Below are positions 23,308 to 35,215 of a stretch of DNA of 64,000 nt, one piece after another. Each line of letters begins with the position of its first letter. Position 1 is the stretch's first letter. A model generated the notes under the pieces. That model did not search any database. It was not told the DNA's origin and saw only the letters and a list, made by a program, of their open reading frames with translations. The stretch spans positions 77,351,491-77,415,490 of the forward strand of contig JALGPY010000003.1 of assembly GCA_023055425.1 (NCBI GenBank). Reading direction: 5' to 3'. This stretch comes from Linanthus parryae. Taxonomy: Eukaryota; Streptophyta; Magnoliopsida; Ericales; Polemoniaceae. Position numbers and translations under genes: made by a program.

Positions 23308-23962
23308 TGTTGGAGTAGATGCCCTAGAAGCAATATATATTTAGTACGAACATTGTTTTTTACTAGAATATTCATTTATTATTATGGAGATATTTATTAT
23401 AATGAAGTCCATAGATTACAGTGTGTTGTCTATCTTAAATATCCCTAGTCCATTATATTGATTAACCGGACGACCACTATAGACTAGTATGTGGGTAGAT
23501 TTATATGGAGATATCAAGTCTAACACATGGGTATGCATTAGGAGTAATGGCATATTGGATTGACCCACAACGAGAAGGCTACATTAGATTATGTCAATGT
23601 CACAAGTGCTTCTCGTAGTGCTATTGGTGTTGTAATCCTTATACTTGAAGTCACTAGATACTCTAGTTGTGAAATAACATGTTTTGATATTATAAAATGT
23701 TGCACCATAACTGGGTAACAATTAAGATAGTGTACGGGCATGATAGGAAGCAAGCTTAGAGATGGTAGTGATGTAGAGAGGATTTTTCCCGCCCACATAA
23801 TTGGCGCAAATATCCATGGGCCACTTGAGGGGCAGCGCTTATGGAATTTCTTGCCAAAATCAGTTAAATCAATATGGAAATATTGATGTTATATGTGTAG
23901 ATAAGCCTATTCCCAATATCGAGGAACTACGGATTGGATATACAAGTGTGACAATTATGTCT

Positions 23963-23967
23963 CATGT
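23963..23967 (+). repeat. TSD of element D, left copy (CATGT)
   Basis: CATGT precedes the D LTR. The right copy CGTGT (42339-42343) differs at one CpG position. The uninterrupted LTR sequence elsewhere has CGTGT. Confidence 0.75.
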
Positions 23968-24322
23968 TGATACGAGTGCCACGCCTGTTTCCTGGTCCAT
24001 AGGAGCAGATCGACCTTAGCGGATGACTAAACGACCCTCTCGATCAAATTATTTTTTCTCTTAGACGTATGAGGCGTATTTGTTACCTTTATTGCTTTTT
24101 AGGTCATTACAGTAATTTATTTTACTTTAGGGGTGCTATTATTTTTTACCTTACATTTTTTTAGGATGACAATTTAAACAATTGTTTTTTTTTGGGGAAT
24201 ATACCAGAAAATTGCTCCAACCCTTCTCCCGATTCTTCTTCTTCTCCGGTTCTCTTCTTCTTTCTCACTTTTTCTTCTAGTTTTGCTTGATTCGATTGCT
24301 ACTGGGGATCAATCCAGTAACA
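23968..24322 (+). repeat. 5' LTR of element D
   Basis: Runs TGATACGAGTGCC to CCAGTAACA, 355 bp, the same length as the 3' copy. Confidence 0.9.
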
Positions 24323-24342
24323 ATTGGTGCTCTCATTGATTC
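24323..24342 (+). other. Primer-binding site region of element D
   Basis: ATTGGTGCTCTCATTGATTC follows the LTR by 0-2 bases. The tRNA identity was not determined. Confidence 0.55.
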
Positions 24343-24431
24343 ACACCGGTCGATGTACATCGCGACCTGACGAACTCACCTGTTACACCCGAACCCTAGC
24401 ATTTCCGACGGAACTTAGGCAACGGGTGGGG

Positions 24432-25424
24432 AACAACCATTCAACTCCGCCGATTTTATGCGTTTTTCAACAATCTGGAATGCCAAATGGTCCGCCTGGA
24501 GGCACGTTTTCCACCGGACCCGCCACCTCCGATGCACTGACAACATCCGCCACAGATTCAGCAGCAATACCCGACACAGACGCAGCAGCGGGGTCTGTTG
24601 GATGCGCCGCCCACTGTGCTGAACCTGACCAATGATCGGAGAGCCATCGCTCTTCTTGCGCAACGCCACACAGGGTGGCAGCCGCCGCCTTCCAGGGTAA
24701 ACCTCGGTACACGGGATAAGACACCGTGTATGTGGGTGGATTCCCCGCGTTTTACAAACGATGATGCGATTGGATGGATATCTTAGATCCAAAAGTATTT
24801 TCATTATTTTCAGACGACGGAGGACGATAGATTGCTCCTGGTTTCGATTACGATTAATCACCCGGCATCTGAGTGGTTCCGTTATTTTCTCGCCCATAAC
24901 GACACGACATCATGGACGGATTTTTTACATACGGTTAAACAGCTATTCGATCCTGAACATTATGTGGATTATTTTGGCCTTCTCGCCAAGTTACAGCAGC
25001 ACACCACTGTGGCACAATACCATACGGAGTTTGAGACATTTCTCAACAAAGTCCATACCACCAACGAGGGGAAATAAATTTCTTTGTTTTGCTCTGTCTA
25101 GAAACAGCCCCTTCAGCGCGATCTCTGGTTGCGCAACCCCGATACTTTGGCCGAGGCTTTTGCTCTGGCACGTGAAATGTCAGCATCCTATACGAATCTC
25201 ATTCAAGCTTACCCACCGCCACCTCGATGGTCTTGGCCAGCCGACCGTTTCTGCAGCGACTACTACAGACCGGTCCACCACTGACTTTCCTCCACGCCTC
25301 TATACGAGGGAACAGCGCGCCAAACGGGCGCGACATGTCTTATTTTTTCGTTGTGATGAGAAGTGGGGCCGAAATTATAAGTGTATCCCTAAGTTTCAAA
25401 TGCTTCCTGCCGACGATGATTAGG
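24432..25424 (+). pseudogene. Element D gag, broken
   Basis: The recognisable gag core has a DDAIGW-type start, HPASEWFRYFLAHNDTTSW, LFDPEHYVDYFGLLAKLQQ and QYHTEFETFLNKV (24760-25075), then LAEAFALAREM. The CCHC-type end reads FFRCDEKWGRNYKC, with the first Cys and the His lost. A stop follows NEGK and frames shift at about 24800 and 25080. The N-terminal region is Ala/Thr/Pro-rich. Confidence 0.75.
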
Positions 25425-25435
25425 ACAAACTAGCT

Positions 25436-25897
25436 TTGGATTCTTCCGACGACACTGATGTTATTACAAATTCCATTCTGACTCTCAACACACTATCGGG
25501 TAATCTCATTCCTCACTCTTTTAAGTTTCGTGGTTCTATTGCGGATACTATGGTGCAGGTGCTGATTGATAGTGGGAGTGGCCACAATTTTATTCACCCG
25601 ACTATAGTAGAACACTTCGTCTCATCCTACAGCCAATCACAACTTTTCGGGTTTATGTGGGCAAATGGCGTCCCTTTGTTGTTCCTATTACTGCCCCAAG
25701 ACTGATCTCACCCTTCAGGATGATACGTTTGCTATTGACTTGCATGTTTTGGCTGTCTACGTTCCGGATATCGTTTTGGGTATGGATTGGTTGCAGACAT
25801 TGGGCCTGGTTTCTCATAATTATGGTCGGATGACGATGACGTTCATGTGGCAGGATTACCTGGTGACTCTTCAGGGGGACACGACAGTTCAGCGATA
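25436..25897 (+). pseudogene. Element D protease, broken
   Basis: VLIDSGSGHNFIHP carries the retropepsin Asp-Ser-Gly active site, followed by PDIVLGMDWLQTLG, the conserved C-terminal part. A frameshift near 25690 separates them. Confidence 0.75.
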
Positions 25898-26139
25898 GTT
25901 TTTGTTTCATCTCCTTGTTGCTCTTCGCCATCAGGACCACAGGCCGAGTACTATGAGTTGTTTACTCGCCCACTTTCTACAGCTGAAGGGGTGTCCCAGC
26001 CGCCCTTTTCTTCACTAGACCTCCCATCGTCGATTTCATCGGTATTGGTGGAGCATGCTGTCGTGCTCTCTGTCCTGAGCGGCCTTCCGCCAACACGGAC
26101 CTATGACAATTACATTCATCTGCTTTCGAGTACTGTCTA

Positions 26140-26979
26140 GTGAATGTGGGCCGTATAGATACCCCTACTTTGAGAAGACTGAGATTGAGAAGCATGTTCG
26201 TGAGATGCTTCAGCAAGGGATTATTCAGCCCAGGCGTAATTCTTTCTCCTCGCTCGTCCTACTGGTGCGGAAGAAGGATGGGACTTTTCACTTTTGTATA
26301 AACTATCGCGCCCTTAATGATACTAGCTCAAGTTCAGCACGACACATCACCCTGAGACTGACGGTCAGATGGAGGTCATCAACCGTGGATTGGAGCAGTA
26401 TCTTCGTGCTTTTTTGCACAATCTTCCTACACGGTGGGCACACTATTTATCTTAGGCACAGTTGGCCATGAACTATAGCTACAACTTGAGCGTTGGAATG
26501 TCTCCATTTCGAGCCCTCTATGGGCGTGATCCTCCTTCGCTATTTCACACGATCCCATCTGATGCTCGGGCACCACAGGTTTCAGATCTTCTGTGTGCTC
26601 GCCGTCTTCTTATTCACGAGCTTAAGCAGCACTTGCTTGTGATGTGCCAACTCATGAAGACTCAGGCAAACAAGAATCATCGCGAGGTCAGTTTTTCTAT
26701 TTGTACATTGGTTTTAATTCGACTTAAGCCCTATCATCAGCATTCTGTTGCGAGTTGTTCATCGGCCAAGCTCGATCCACGTTATTTTTTTCCTTTCGAG
26801 GTTCTTGAGAAGATTGGTGATGTTGCCTACCGTATGCGCTTGCCGGATTCTAGTCGGATTCATGATGTCTTTCATGTGTCTCTTCTCCGCCCCTATGTTT
26901 CGGTTTCTTCGTCGCCGCCACATTCAAGCACCTTACCAGATGAGTTTTTACAGGGAGGGCCTCTTTCAGTTCCCTTATG
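26140..26979 (+). pseudogene. Element D RT start fused to integrase end
   Basis: The frame starts with the RT N-terminus: PYRYPYFEKTEIEKHVREML, then VRKKDGTFHFCINYRALND. At about 26325 it jumps to the integrase C-terminal half (HHPETDGQMEVINRGLEQYL in another frame, MSPFRALYGRDPPS, EVLEKIGDVAYRMRLP, IHDVFHVSLLRPY). All RT catalytic residues, RNase H, and the integrase zinc finger and first catalytic residues are gone. The frame ends where element B begins. Confidence 0.8.
26973..26977 (+). repeat. TSD of element B, left copy (CCTTA)
   Basis: Identical to 41813-41817; the D reading frame is continuous across one copy. Confidence 0.9.
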
Positions 26980-28516
26980 ATAGATCTGAAGCTCTTTGAT
27001 ATTGATATATGGATGAATATGCAGAAGGAGCTTAGGTTCCTGGATGATGAAAGCCAGAAACACAGGCTGGACAAATTGGAAATATTTCTAAGTGCCAAAG
27101 CTTCAAAGCTTTGAGGCACTATAGCTATGCACATATATATATATACATGTGACTAAATGTTTTGTACGGGTCTTTGTTTTTTATATGAACTGATTTATAC
27201 AACTCTATGTATAACATTATGCATGTATTAGTAATTCTTTTTTAGTATGGATTAACATTATATGCAGGATTGAGTTGGATTGGAAATTAAAGTACATTCT
27301 GATTAACTAGCAGACAAAGCTTCAAAGCTTTGAGATTCACTGAGTAGTCTTCACTGCTAAGTTCATCTGATTAAATATGTGTTTCCAGGCTATTTCTTGG
27401 GTTTCATAACTTGATATGGACCTATTATTGTCAATTAATAGTGGTTCTATAGTCTGTTGTTGAAATATTCATCAGATTGGATGTTTTACCTGAGTTTATT
27501 TTAAGACAAAACCTAGCCCAGCTTTTCTCATGAACTGTTGGCATATTGCTAAACAAATCTTGATGCTAGTTTGTCTAGATATTGTTTGATCTTATTTGTT
27601 GAGAGTATACAGGTTTTTTGGGCGTTCCAACGTTCATAACCAATCAGATATCTATCCAAGCATAGATGTTGAAAGAAGCATATCAGGGAAGATGATTTTT
27701 AGGCATTCAATTCCTAAAAGCACTATGGTTGTTGCAGGCTGTTATTTTAAAGAGATCAGTGCTTCAAATATGAAGAGAGACGCAGAGAGTGAGACTGATC
27801 ATCGTGAGATTTGAAGAGTCCTACAAACAGGAGAGATCAGAACATTCAAATCTTCAAATTCAACAGGTCATTGAAACTATGAAGTAAGATCACTCATCAC
27901 AAATTGAACAATACTTCCTAGCTTTACAGCTTATCTCTATTATGTGTTCTTCACACTTTTACTAAACTTGTATTATCATTATTTGTTCTTATACCTCACA
28001 AACTTTGAAGTTTAGTTGTTCAAGTGAACAACAAAGAGGTTCTTATTGTTTCAACAGGTTATAGCTGGAACTAGATAGGTTGGGAACCCCAAGCTGTATA
28101 GGTGAAAGGTAGCTCACTTAGGCTTGATATCTAGGGCTATATCTGGGTGATTAATAAGAAGTTGTGTTAGAATCCTGGAGGGATAAGATCCTTGAGGCAG
28201 AGACTAGGTTCAATTGTGACTGAACTGTGTAAAATTCTTGTGTTCTTGCTGCTTACGTTTTTATATTTTCATTACAGTCTAAACAGGAAGTTCCAAAGCT
28301 TTGGAGTTTTCCAAATATCAAATCTTTGAAGCCTCTGTGTTCTGCAGTTATATTTCAAGTTTCTCAAATATTTCTCAAATTTTTGAGATATCAACTGCAT
28401 ACTCTACTCAAGTTTTAAAAAGACCGTTTTTAGAAAAAGTTAGCATACTCTATTCAACCCCCCCCCCCTTCTAGAGTATTTAGATCCTGTTATTTTACTT
28501 ACATTAAAAACTTTCA
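26978..28516 (+). repeat. 5' LTR of element B
   Basis: This 1539-bp LTR runs from TGATAGATCTGAAGC to AAAAACTTTCA. It contains three exact CAAAGCTTTG palindromes and a poly-C run (28458-28467) about 50 bases from its end. Short frames at 27596-27814 are not genes. Confidence 0.85.
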
Positions 28517-28535
28517 ATTGGTATCAGAGCTTGGG
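28517..28535 (+). other. Primer-binding site of element B
   Basis: ATTGGTATCAGAGCTTGGG directly after the LTR is an initiator tRNA-Met type site. Confidence 0.8.
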
Positions 28536-28567
28536 TCACTGTTTAAGGATCTAACAATCTTGTGACA

Positions 28568-29682
28568 ATGACTAATGTAGGTGATAAAGGATTCTCACAG
28601 GGAAGAGCAACTAATAGACCTCCACTGTTGTGTGGTGATAACTTTGTGCATTGGAAGGCATTGATGAAAATATTCATCATAGACCAAGACATGGAGCTAT
28701 GGTCTATTGTTGTGAATAACCCAAATTTACTCTATAGTACTACCAATGCAGTCAGGACTGGCAAACCTGATGAAGATCTCTCAATCACTGAGTTGGAAAA
28801 CTTATCAAAGAAATACAAAGCTTTGAACTTATTATATTGTGCTCTTAGTGCAGATGAGTTGAACAGGATATCCAACTACAAAAGTGCAAAAGAGATATGG
28901 GATAAGCTAACTGTCACTTATGAAGGAACTAGCCAAGTGAAGCAGACAAAGATCAATATGCTTTTGAGATAGTATGAACTGTTTAAGATGAACTCTAAGG
29001 AATCTATCAAGGATATGTCCAAAAGGTTTAGAGATATTGTGAACAACTTGGAATCCTTGGGAAAAGCTTTCTCAAATGAGGAAAAGGTCGGGAATATACT
29101 AAGAAGTTTGCCAAAGGCAAAAAGGGAGCCTAAGACAACTGCAATTGAGGAGGCTCGGGACTTGAGCATTCTGGAACTTGATTATCTACAAATAAAATTG
29201 CACACTCATGAGATCTCGATGAAGGAGGTAGATCGTGACTTGACTGACAACATCAAGAACCTGTCACTCAAGGCAAAGGATAATGAAAAATCTCAAAGCC
29301 TTGAAAAGGAGGATGATGATGATGAAGAAGAAGCTTTAGCCTTGATTTCCAAAGCCTTGGCCCGAATTATGAAAAAGTAGAAATACTTTGGAAACAAGGA
29401 CTACAACAAAGAGAAATTCAGATCCTCAACCAGCAAGGACGAAACAAGTAAATCTACTTCACATTCATATAAACCTAAATTATGAAACGCTATGAATGTA
29501 GAGATGCAGATCATCTGGTAAGAGATTGCCCTCAAAAGAAGAAAGGTAGGAAATTTCCTAAGAAGAAAAATGACAACAGAAGAAAGAAGGCAATGGTAGC
29601 CTCATGGAGTGATTCTGACTCTTCAGACGAATATTCTGATGAAGGGCAAGCCAATCTCTTTTTGATGGCTGGACATCCATAA
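28568..29682 (+). pseudogene. Element B gag, broken
   Basis: The gag starts MTMTNVGDKGFSQGRATN. The core has GDNFVHWKALMKIFI, SAKEIWDKLTVTYEGTSQVK, and SIKDMSKRFRDIVNNLESLG, as in UBN2-type gag. A TAG at about 28970 interrupts it after MLLR, and another stop follows IMKK at 29378. The zinc knuckle survives as CRDADHLVRDCP (29488-29530), with its first Cys pair changed (YECRD). The tail is KKKAMVASWSDSDSSDEYSD, a hallmark of Sirevirus gag. Confidence 0.8.
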
Positions 29683-30339
29683 GATCACTCTACTGAGAAC
29701 ATAATTGAAGATATGGTAAAGAATCTTTTATCTAGTCCTTCAGATGTTTTACCTGAAATCCTCAAAATCATGTTTTTGAATGAGAAAAGTTACAGGAATG
29801 AGATTGATTCATTGAAATTAAAAATTCATGAGCAAGCAAAGGAAAACTTAGATTTGGTTTTTTAAAACAAATGTCTTGAAGCTACTAAGTTGAAGATAGA
29901 TAGTGACTTCAAAGCCTTGGACAGTAGATTCAAAGCTTTGAAATCACAAGTCAAAGAAGTTGTTGATCAAAACTCTCTTTTAACTGATATATATGTTTAT
30001 CTAAAGAGTCATTCAGATGATTTAGAACAACAGAACAGTTCATTGACATAAGTTAAATCTTATGCTTGGAGCAAGTATGCATTCTCTATACAAAAGTTGA
30101 ATTGGTTATAATCCAAATTGTAAAAAAATAAACCAAACCATATTTGTAAAATCAGGAAGCAGACATTCTCCACAATGTCATTATTGTGGTAAAATTATAC
30201 ATGAGAAATTAGCTTGCCCCTTTAGAACGACAGAATCTCATATAATAAGGAACACCTATCCTTATCAACATGGTTGATTCCGAGTATGAATCCAAATTAT
30301 ACACTTGGTCTAATAGCACGTTAAGGCATTGATTGAATT
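29683..30339 (+). other. Degraded gag-protease linker of element B
   Basis: Broken coiled-coil-like frames (LKIHEQAKENLDLVF, FKALDSRFKALKS) and a second degraded zinc-knuckle-like segment (SPQCHYCGKI at about 30170-30200) are interrupted by stops and frameshifts. Confidence 0.5.
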
Positions 30340-31525
30340 TTGCATGATGTCACCAAAGCTTTGAAAGATCATAAATGGATTTTGGATAGTGGATGTTCCA
30401 CACACATGAGTGGAAAGAAATATTTATTCACTCAGCTTAAAGAAAACTCAGAGGGAACAATCATACTTGGTGACAAATCAACGTGCAACATAATTGGTAT
30501 AGGTAGTATTGGTAATAATTCTGCGTGGTCAATTTCAGATGTTTATATACTTGATGGTCTTAAGTATAATTTATTGAGTATTTCTCCGCTTTTTTATAAA
30601 GGACATAAGGTAGTTTTTGACAAAGAGAAATGTGTGGTGCACGATGAAAACTCAGGCCATTGCATGCTCACTGCTCACAGGTCACATAAGGTTTATGCTC
30701 TAAGTACTGACAAATTTGCAGGTGAAAATCTGAATTGTCTCAAAGATTTGAAGGATGACTCAAAGCTTTGGCATAAATAGCTTGGTCATATAAGCATGCA
30801 CACTACAAACAAACTCATCTCAAAAGATCTGGTAAGGGGATTACCAATCCTGATATTCAAAGATGATAAGATTTTCAAGGCATGTACTCAAGGTAAACAG
30901 ACCAAGAGTTCAATCAAGCCAATGAACTTTGTAAATACTTCTACACCTTTAGAATTGATTCACTTGGATTTGTGTGGTCCTATGAGGGTTCAAACACCCA
31001 AAGGTAAGAGATATATGCTTGTTGTGGTTGATGATTATTCCAGATTTACTTGGGTTATGTTTATTGGAGATAAATCTGAAGCATTATATGAATTTTCTAA
31101 GCTTTGTAGAGAGCTTAAAACTTTGAAAAATCTACATGTTGCATCTATTAGGAGTGATCATGGTAGTGAATTTGATAACCTTGATTTTGATTTATTTTGT
31201 GCAAAGCATGGTATCTCACAAAACTTTTCTGCACCTAGAACTCCTCAGCATAATGGTGTAGTTGAGAGGAAAAATAGGACTCTTGAAGATATGTCCAGGA
31301 CTATGCTACTTGAAAGAAATTTGCCAAAGTATATGTGGACAGAAGTTGTTAATACTGCCAATTATGTGCTCAATAGATGTTTGATCAGACCTATTTTGAA
31401 GAAAACTCCTTATGAATTATTCAAATGCAGAAAGCCTAGTGTTGTTTATTTTAAACCTTTTGGCTGTACTTTTTTGCGTCTTAATGAATTATTCAAATGC
31501 AGAGAGCCTAATGTACTTTTTTTTG
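30340..31525 (+). pseudogene. Element B protease and integrase, RT deleted
   Basis: Protease has WILDSGCSTHMSG. The integrase zinc-binding region follows (LWHK, a stop at 30778, LGHI, then FKACTQGKQ with one Cys lost). The integrase core is long and open from 30796: HLDLCGPM, VVVDDYSRFTWV, IRSDHGSEFDN and PQHNGVVERKNRT supply the D, D and E residues. It ends at TPYELFKCRKPS. After 31480 a 32-base segment is repeated and the sequence jumps into the 3' LTR, so RT and RNase H are missing. Confidence 0.85.
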
Positions 31526-31692
31526 TAGCTATGAATATGTATATATATATACACACATGTGACTAACTGTTTTGTGCAGGTCTTTGTTTTTTATATGAAC
31601 TGAGTTATACAACTCTATATATAACATTATGCAGGTATTGGTAATTCTTGTTTAGGATGGATTAACATTATATGTAGGATTGAGTTGGATTG
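31526..31692 (+). repeat. 3' LTR of element B, first piece
   Basis: Aligns with 27119-27287 of the 5' LTR and stops at the insertion site of element C. Its first about 136 bp are deleted. Confidence 0.8.
31688..31692 (+). repeat. TSD of element C, left copy (GATTG)
   Basis: The right copy at 40572-40576 reads TATTG (one mismatch). The uninterrupted 5' LTR of B has GGATTGGAAAT here. Confidence 0.75.
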
Positions 31693-33614
31693 TGTTAAGG
31701 AACGTAAATTTCACATTTTAGTATGTTATTGAACTCTTGATAACTTACTTTTATGTGTAACATGTGTATTATAACCCTATTTCTAGACTTATGCTTGTTT
31801 CTTTTAGTTTGTGTGGAATTTCCTTATTTTGTAGGAAATATTGCGCTTTAGAACTCAAGGAAATATTCCACAAAACTCAAGAGGCGACTCAAGGGAGCTT
31901 AGGAGGGCCAAAAAGACATGAAGAAGGTACTTGGAGTGCTTGATTAGAAAAATAGTGAAGACTTGAGATGCCAAGATTGAAGACAAAGAAAGTTAGAAGG
32001 CAAAAGTTACATCAAAGGGGCTTATTTGAAGATAAACTAACGGACTGGGGCTATAGTGCAAGGTTCTAAATATTTTAAAGAGCTAATTTGAAGCATCTCT
32101 ACCGGATGGGGGTTGAATTGCAATTTTCTCGACGTTTTAAGAGGCAAGGGGTATTTTAAAAGCTTCTAGCAAACAAAGGGGGAGCCGGGTGCAATTATGG
32201 TGACTGGGAGCCCTTATCTCACGTCTTTTCCTCTCTCCCCGTCTCTAGAACAAACAACCCATGTTCTTCTCCATTGAAGCTTCCTCCAAGCTCGAACCAA
32301 GCCTCAAAACCCGACCAAAACTCCACCAAATTGAACAAATCTTATACCAAATTGCTCCCCAATCAATTCTCTACATAGCCCACCCCTTAATTCGGCCCAA
32401 AACTCAGCAACAAGAAAAGCCCTAATTCACCTAGGGTTCATGAAGCTTCCTAAAATCAACGATTGAGATAAGATTGGTGCAATTCAAGGGTTGAGATGTG
32501 TTCTTGGAGGCCAAGAAACCCCTTACCCACTACCTATATAAGCTAAGGACGAATATTGAAGAAGGGCTCTCGCACCTCACGAAATTTAGACCGAACCCTT
32601 GCTCTCTCTCTCTCTCTTCTCTCTTGGCCATGGCTGATTTGTGGTTGTTCTTGGTGATTCCTTGCTCATTTTGAGCAAATTCGGAGCCAAGAACACCTAA
32701 GGGAAGAGCAGGGTCAGATTCAAGGTTGTTCTTCATTGTTCTTAGTTTGTTCATCATTTTTGGGTTACTTGGCTACTTTTAGTTTAAGATTTTGGGTTAC
32801 TTGACTATTAGTAGTTGATTTATTGTAGCTTGGAATCAAATTTAGTAGTTCGAATCAAGTATTAGTGACTTTGTTCATCAATTTGAGTTGAAATTGGAGA
32901 ATAACTTGTGTATTCTTGAGTTGGAACTTTAATTGAATGAAAATGTTCATGAATATGCTTGATATTTCTTGTGTTTCTCTCTTAGACATGAGTAGCTAAG
33001 TTTGTTGTTGGTTGAAGTTGATGAATCTAGGTGTGTTGGGTGTGGATTCAATTGTTAAATCAATGAGTTGAGAAGTTCCTCTTGTGATTCATGATTCAAC
33101 AAGTGTTGGAATACAAATCCGATTTGTATCTTCATCTTGTATGTGGATTCATGCTTGAATACACATACTTGATAGTTGATATAACTTAGTTTTGGATTCC
33201 AATAGTGTTCCTCATGAATCATACTTGGATTTGACATTAGAATCCACACATCTCCTTGTAATATCATTTGGGTGTTTGATTCATGCACAACACTCCTAGA
33301 TGATTCAACTAAGACCAACTATTCTCTCAATCCTACAAACTCTTTTCAAGATTTAGATTCTCTTTAAGTATTTACTTAGTTTCTTTAAATTGTTCAACAA
33401 AATCCTTGCTCCATCAAGTTTCTCTTGGTGGATTTTGAAGCTTGGCTACCTATAAAGCCTATGAGAAATTTTCCTTTTAATTTTTAGTTAGTGGCTTAGT
33501 TTACTAGTTGGCTCTAGAGTGTTTATTATCTTTCCCAATCCTTGTGGAAATCGACCCCGGTTTTACTTGGGTACTACTTGTAGCGATATCCTATACTTGG
33601 GATTCGAACGTACA
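31693..33614 (+). repeat. 5' LTR of element C
   Basis: TGTTAAGGAACG to CGAACGTACA. It includes a (CT)n run at about 32600-32618 and ends in the direct context of the primer site. Confidence 0.9.
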
Positions 33615-33616
33615 AG

Positions 33617-33637
33617 TTTTTGGCGCCGTTGTCGGGG
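33617..33637 (+). other. Primer-binding site of element C
   Basis: TTTTTGGCGCCGTTGTCGGG follows the LTR after AG. TGGCGCCGTTG is the typical primer site of plant Athila/Tat elements. Confidence 0.85.
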
Positions 33638-33870
33638 ATTGGTGCTAAGAGACTCGCTCTTTAGTTTACTTGCTTGTTTTTCTTTATTTTATTTTTTAGA
33701 TATGCTTGAAGAAAATTCCGGGTTCATATTTGAACATTGGAACAAAACAAAAAAAAAAGCGAAAAGTAAAAACTCACAAAAACACACTCTTAGTTTTTGT
33801 TCATTTATTAGTGGGTATTATTAGCTTAGCCCCTTCCAAAGATTTAAGCTTACTTGATATCTTTGAAATC

Positions 33871-35215
33871 ATGGAGGAAGATGATGGGCATAGTAGCAAC
33901 AACGAAATGATGTCATTTCGTACACTTACAGATTTGATGCATCCATCTAGGCAAAAATCATCTTCTTGCTTTGTGGTTCCTTTGCATGAAAAAAAATTTG
34001 AATTTAAATCGGGTACAATCCAACTCTTACCCAAGTATCATGGCTTAGAGGCTAAGAGTGCCTACTCTCATCTTAAAGACTTTTGTGACATTGCCTCAAC
34101 GGTTTATTGTAATGGTGTTTCTAGCAACACTATCAAACTTAGGTTGTTTCCTTTCTCTTTGAAGGATAAAGTCAAATCTTGGCTTCACTCCTTGAGACCT
34201 AGGACGATAGGCACTTGGGAAGAATTGGATAAAGAATTTCTCAAGAAATTTTTCCCCACTTACAAGACTAATGCCATAATAAGGCAAATTGTGACTTTTT
34301 GTGTTAAGGAGGGAGAGCCAATTCCCCAAGCTTGGGAACGCTTTAAGGATCTCCTCATTTCTTGTCCTCACCATGAATTTGAGGTTTGGAGATTCATTAG
34401 CTCATTTTATGAAGGTTTGTCATCCAGCCACAAGCACACAATCGAGTCGATGAGTGGTGGAGATTTCTTTCAAAAGGTGTAGATGAGGGGTGGGAATGTA
34501 TAAATGAGTTTTGTGAAAAATTTTAATCTTGGGACATCAGTGAGCCTTCAAAAGAAGTTTTTTCTAAACCTAAAAGTAGCATGCATTACCTTATGTCTAA
34601 GAATGAGGCATTGTGCTCTTTTTGTAGTGATTCACATGAGTTAAGCGATTGTCCCGACTTCCTAAGAACCCAAGAGCTTATGGGTGAGCAAGTAAATGTG
34701 CTCAATTCCAAAAATTATGGGAAGTCATATGACAACTCGCCATACTCGGCCACATATAACTCCAATTGGAGAAATCATCCTAATTTCTCATGGAGACAAG
34801 GCCAAGATATCCAAATGAACCCCTCAAGTTCTAACTATGTCCCTCCTAACCAGAGGAGTTTTGAAGAAAATTTAGAGCAATTTATGGCTAACCAAAACCA
34901 AACAAACCAAGAGTTGAGAAATGCGTTGGCTAGGTTGGAGTCTACCATAAATGCTCAAGATAGGGGAAAATTCTCATCTCAACCTCAAAAAAATCCAAAG
35001 GGCCAAAGTTTTAACCATGTGGAACATGCGAAGGCTATCACCATTTTGAGAAATGAGAAAGTTGTTGACAATGGACTTCCAAGTGGGGATTCCAATGAAA
35101 AAAAGAAGAGGAGTGTGAGAAGAGTGATAACCAAGAGGGAGTTGTTTACTTGCAAAAGTCTAAGGAGAGTCTTAACAAAGGGAAAGAAGTGGTTGATAAT
35201 GAAGAAATTATGATT
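33871..35215 (+). pseudogene. Element C gag
   Basis: From MEEDDGHSSNNEMMSFRTL the frame gives the retrotransposon gag core: FEFKSGTIQLLPKYHGLE, LRLFPFSLKDKVKSWLHSL, GTWEELDKEFLKKFFPTYK, QAWERFKDLLISCPHHEFE. A TAG at 34480 ends this frame after SGGDFFQKV, and a new frame (34581-35213) continues with a CCHC-like CSFCSDSHELSDCP and an Asn-rich region. Gag would assemble the particle in the cytoplasm. The stop and frame change suggest two lesions, or loss after insertion. The ORF could also start upstream at 33702-33706, but the residues there are low-complexity. Confidence 0.82.
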
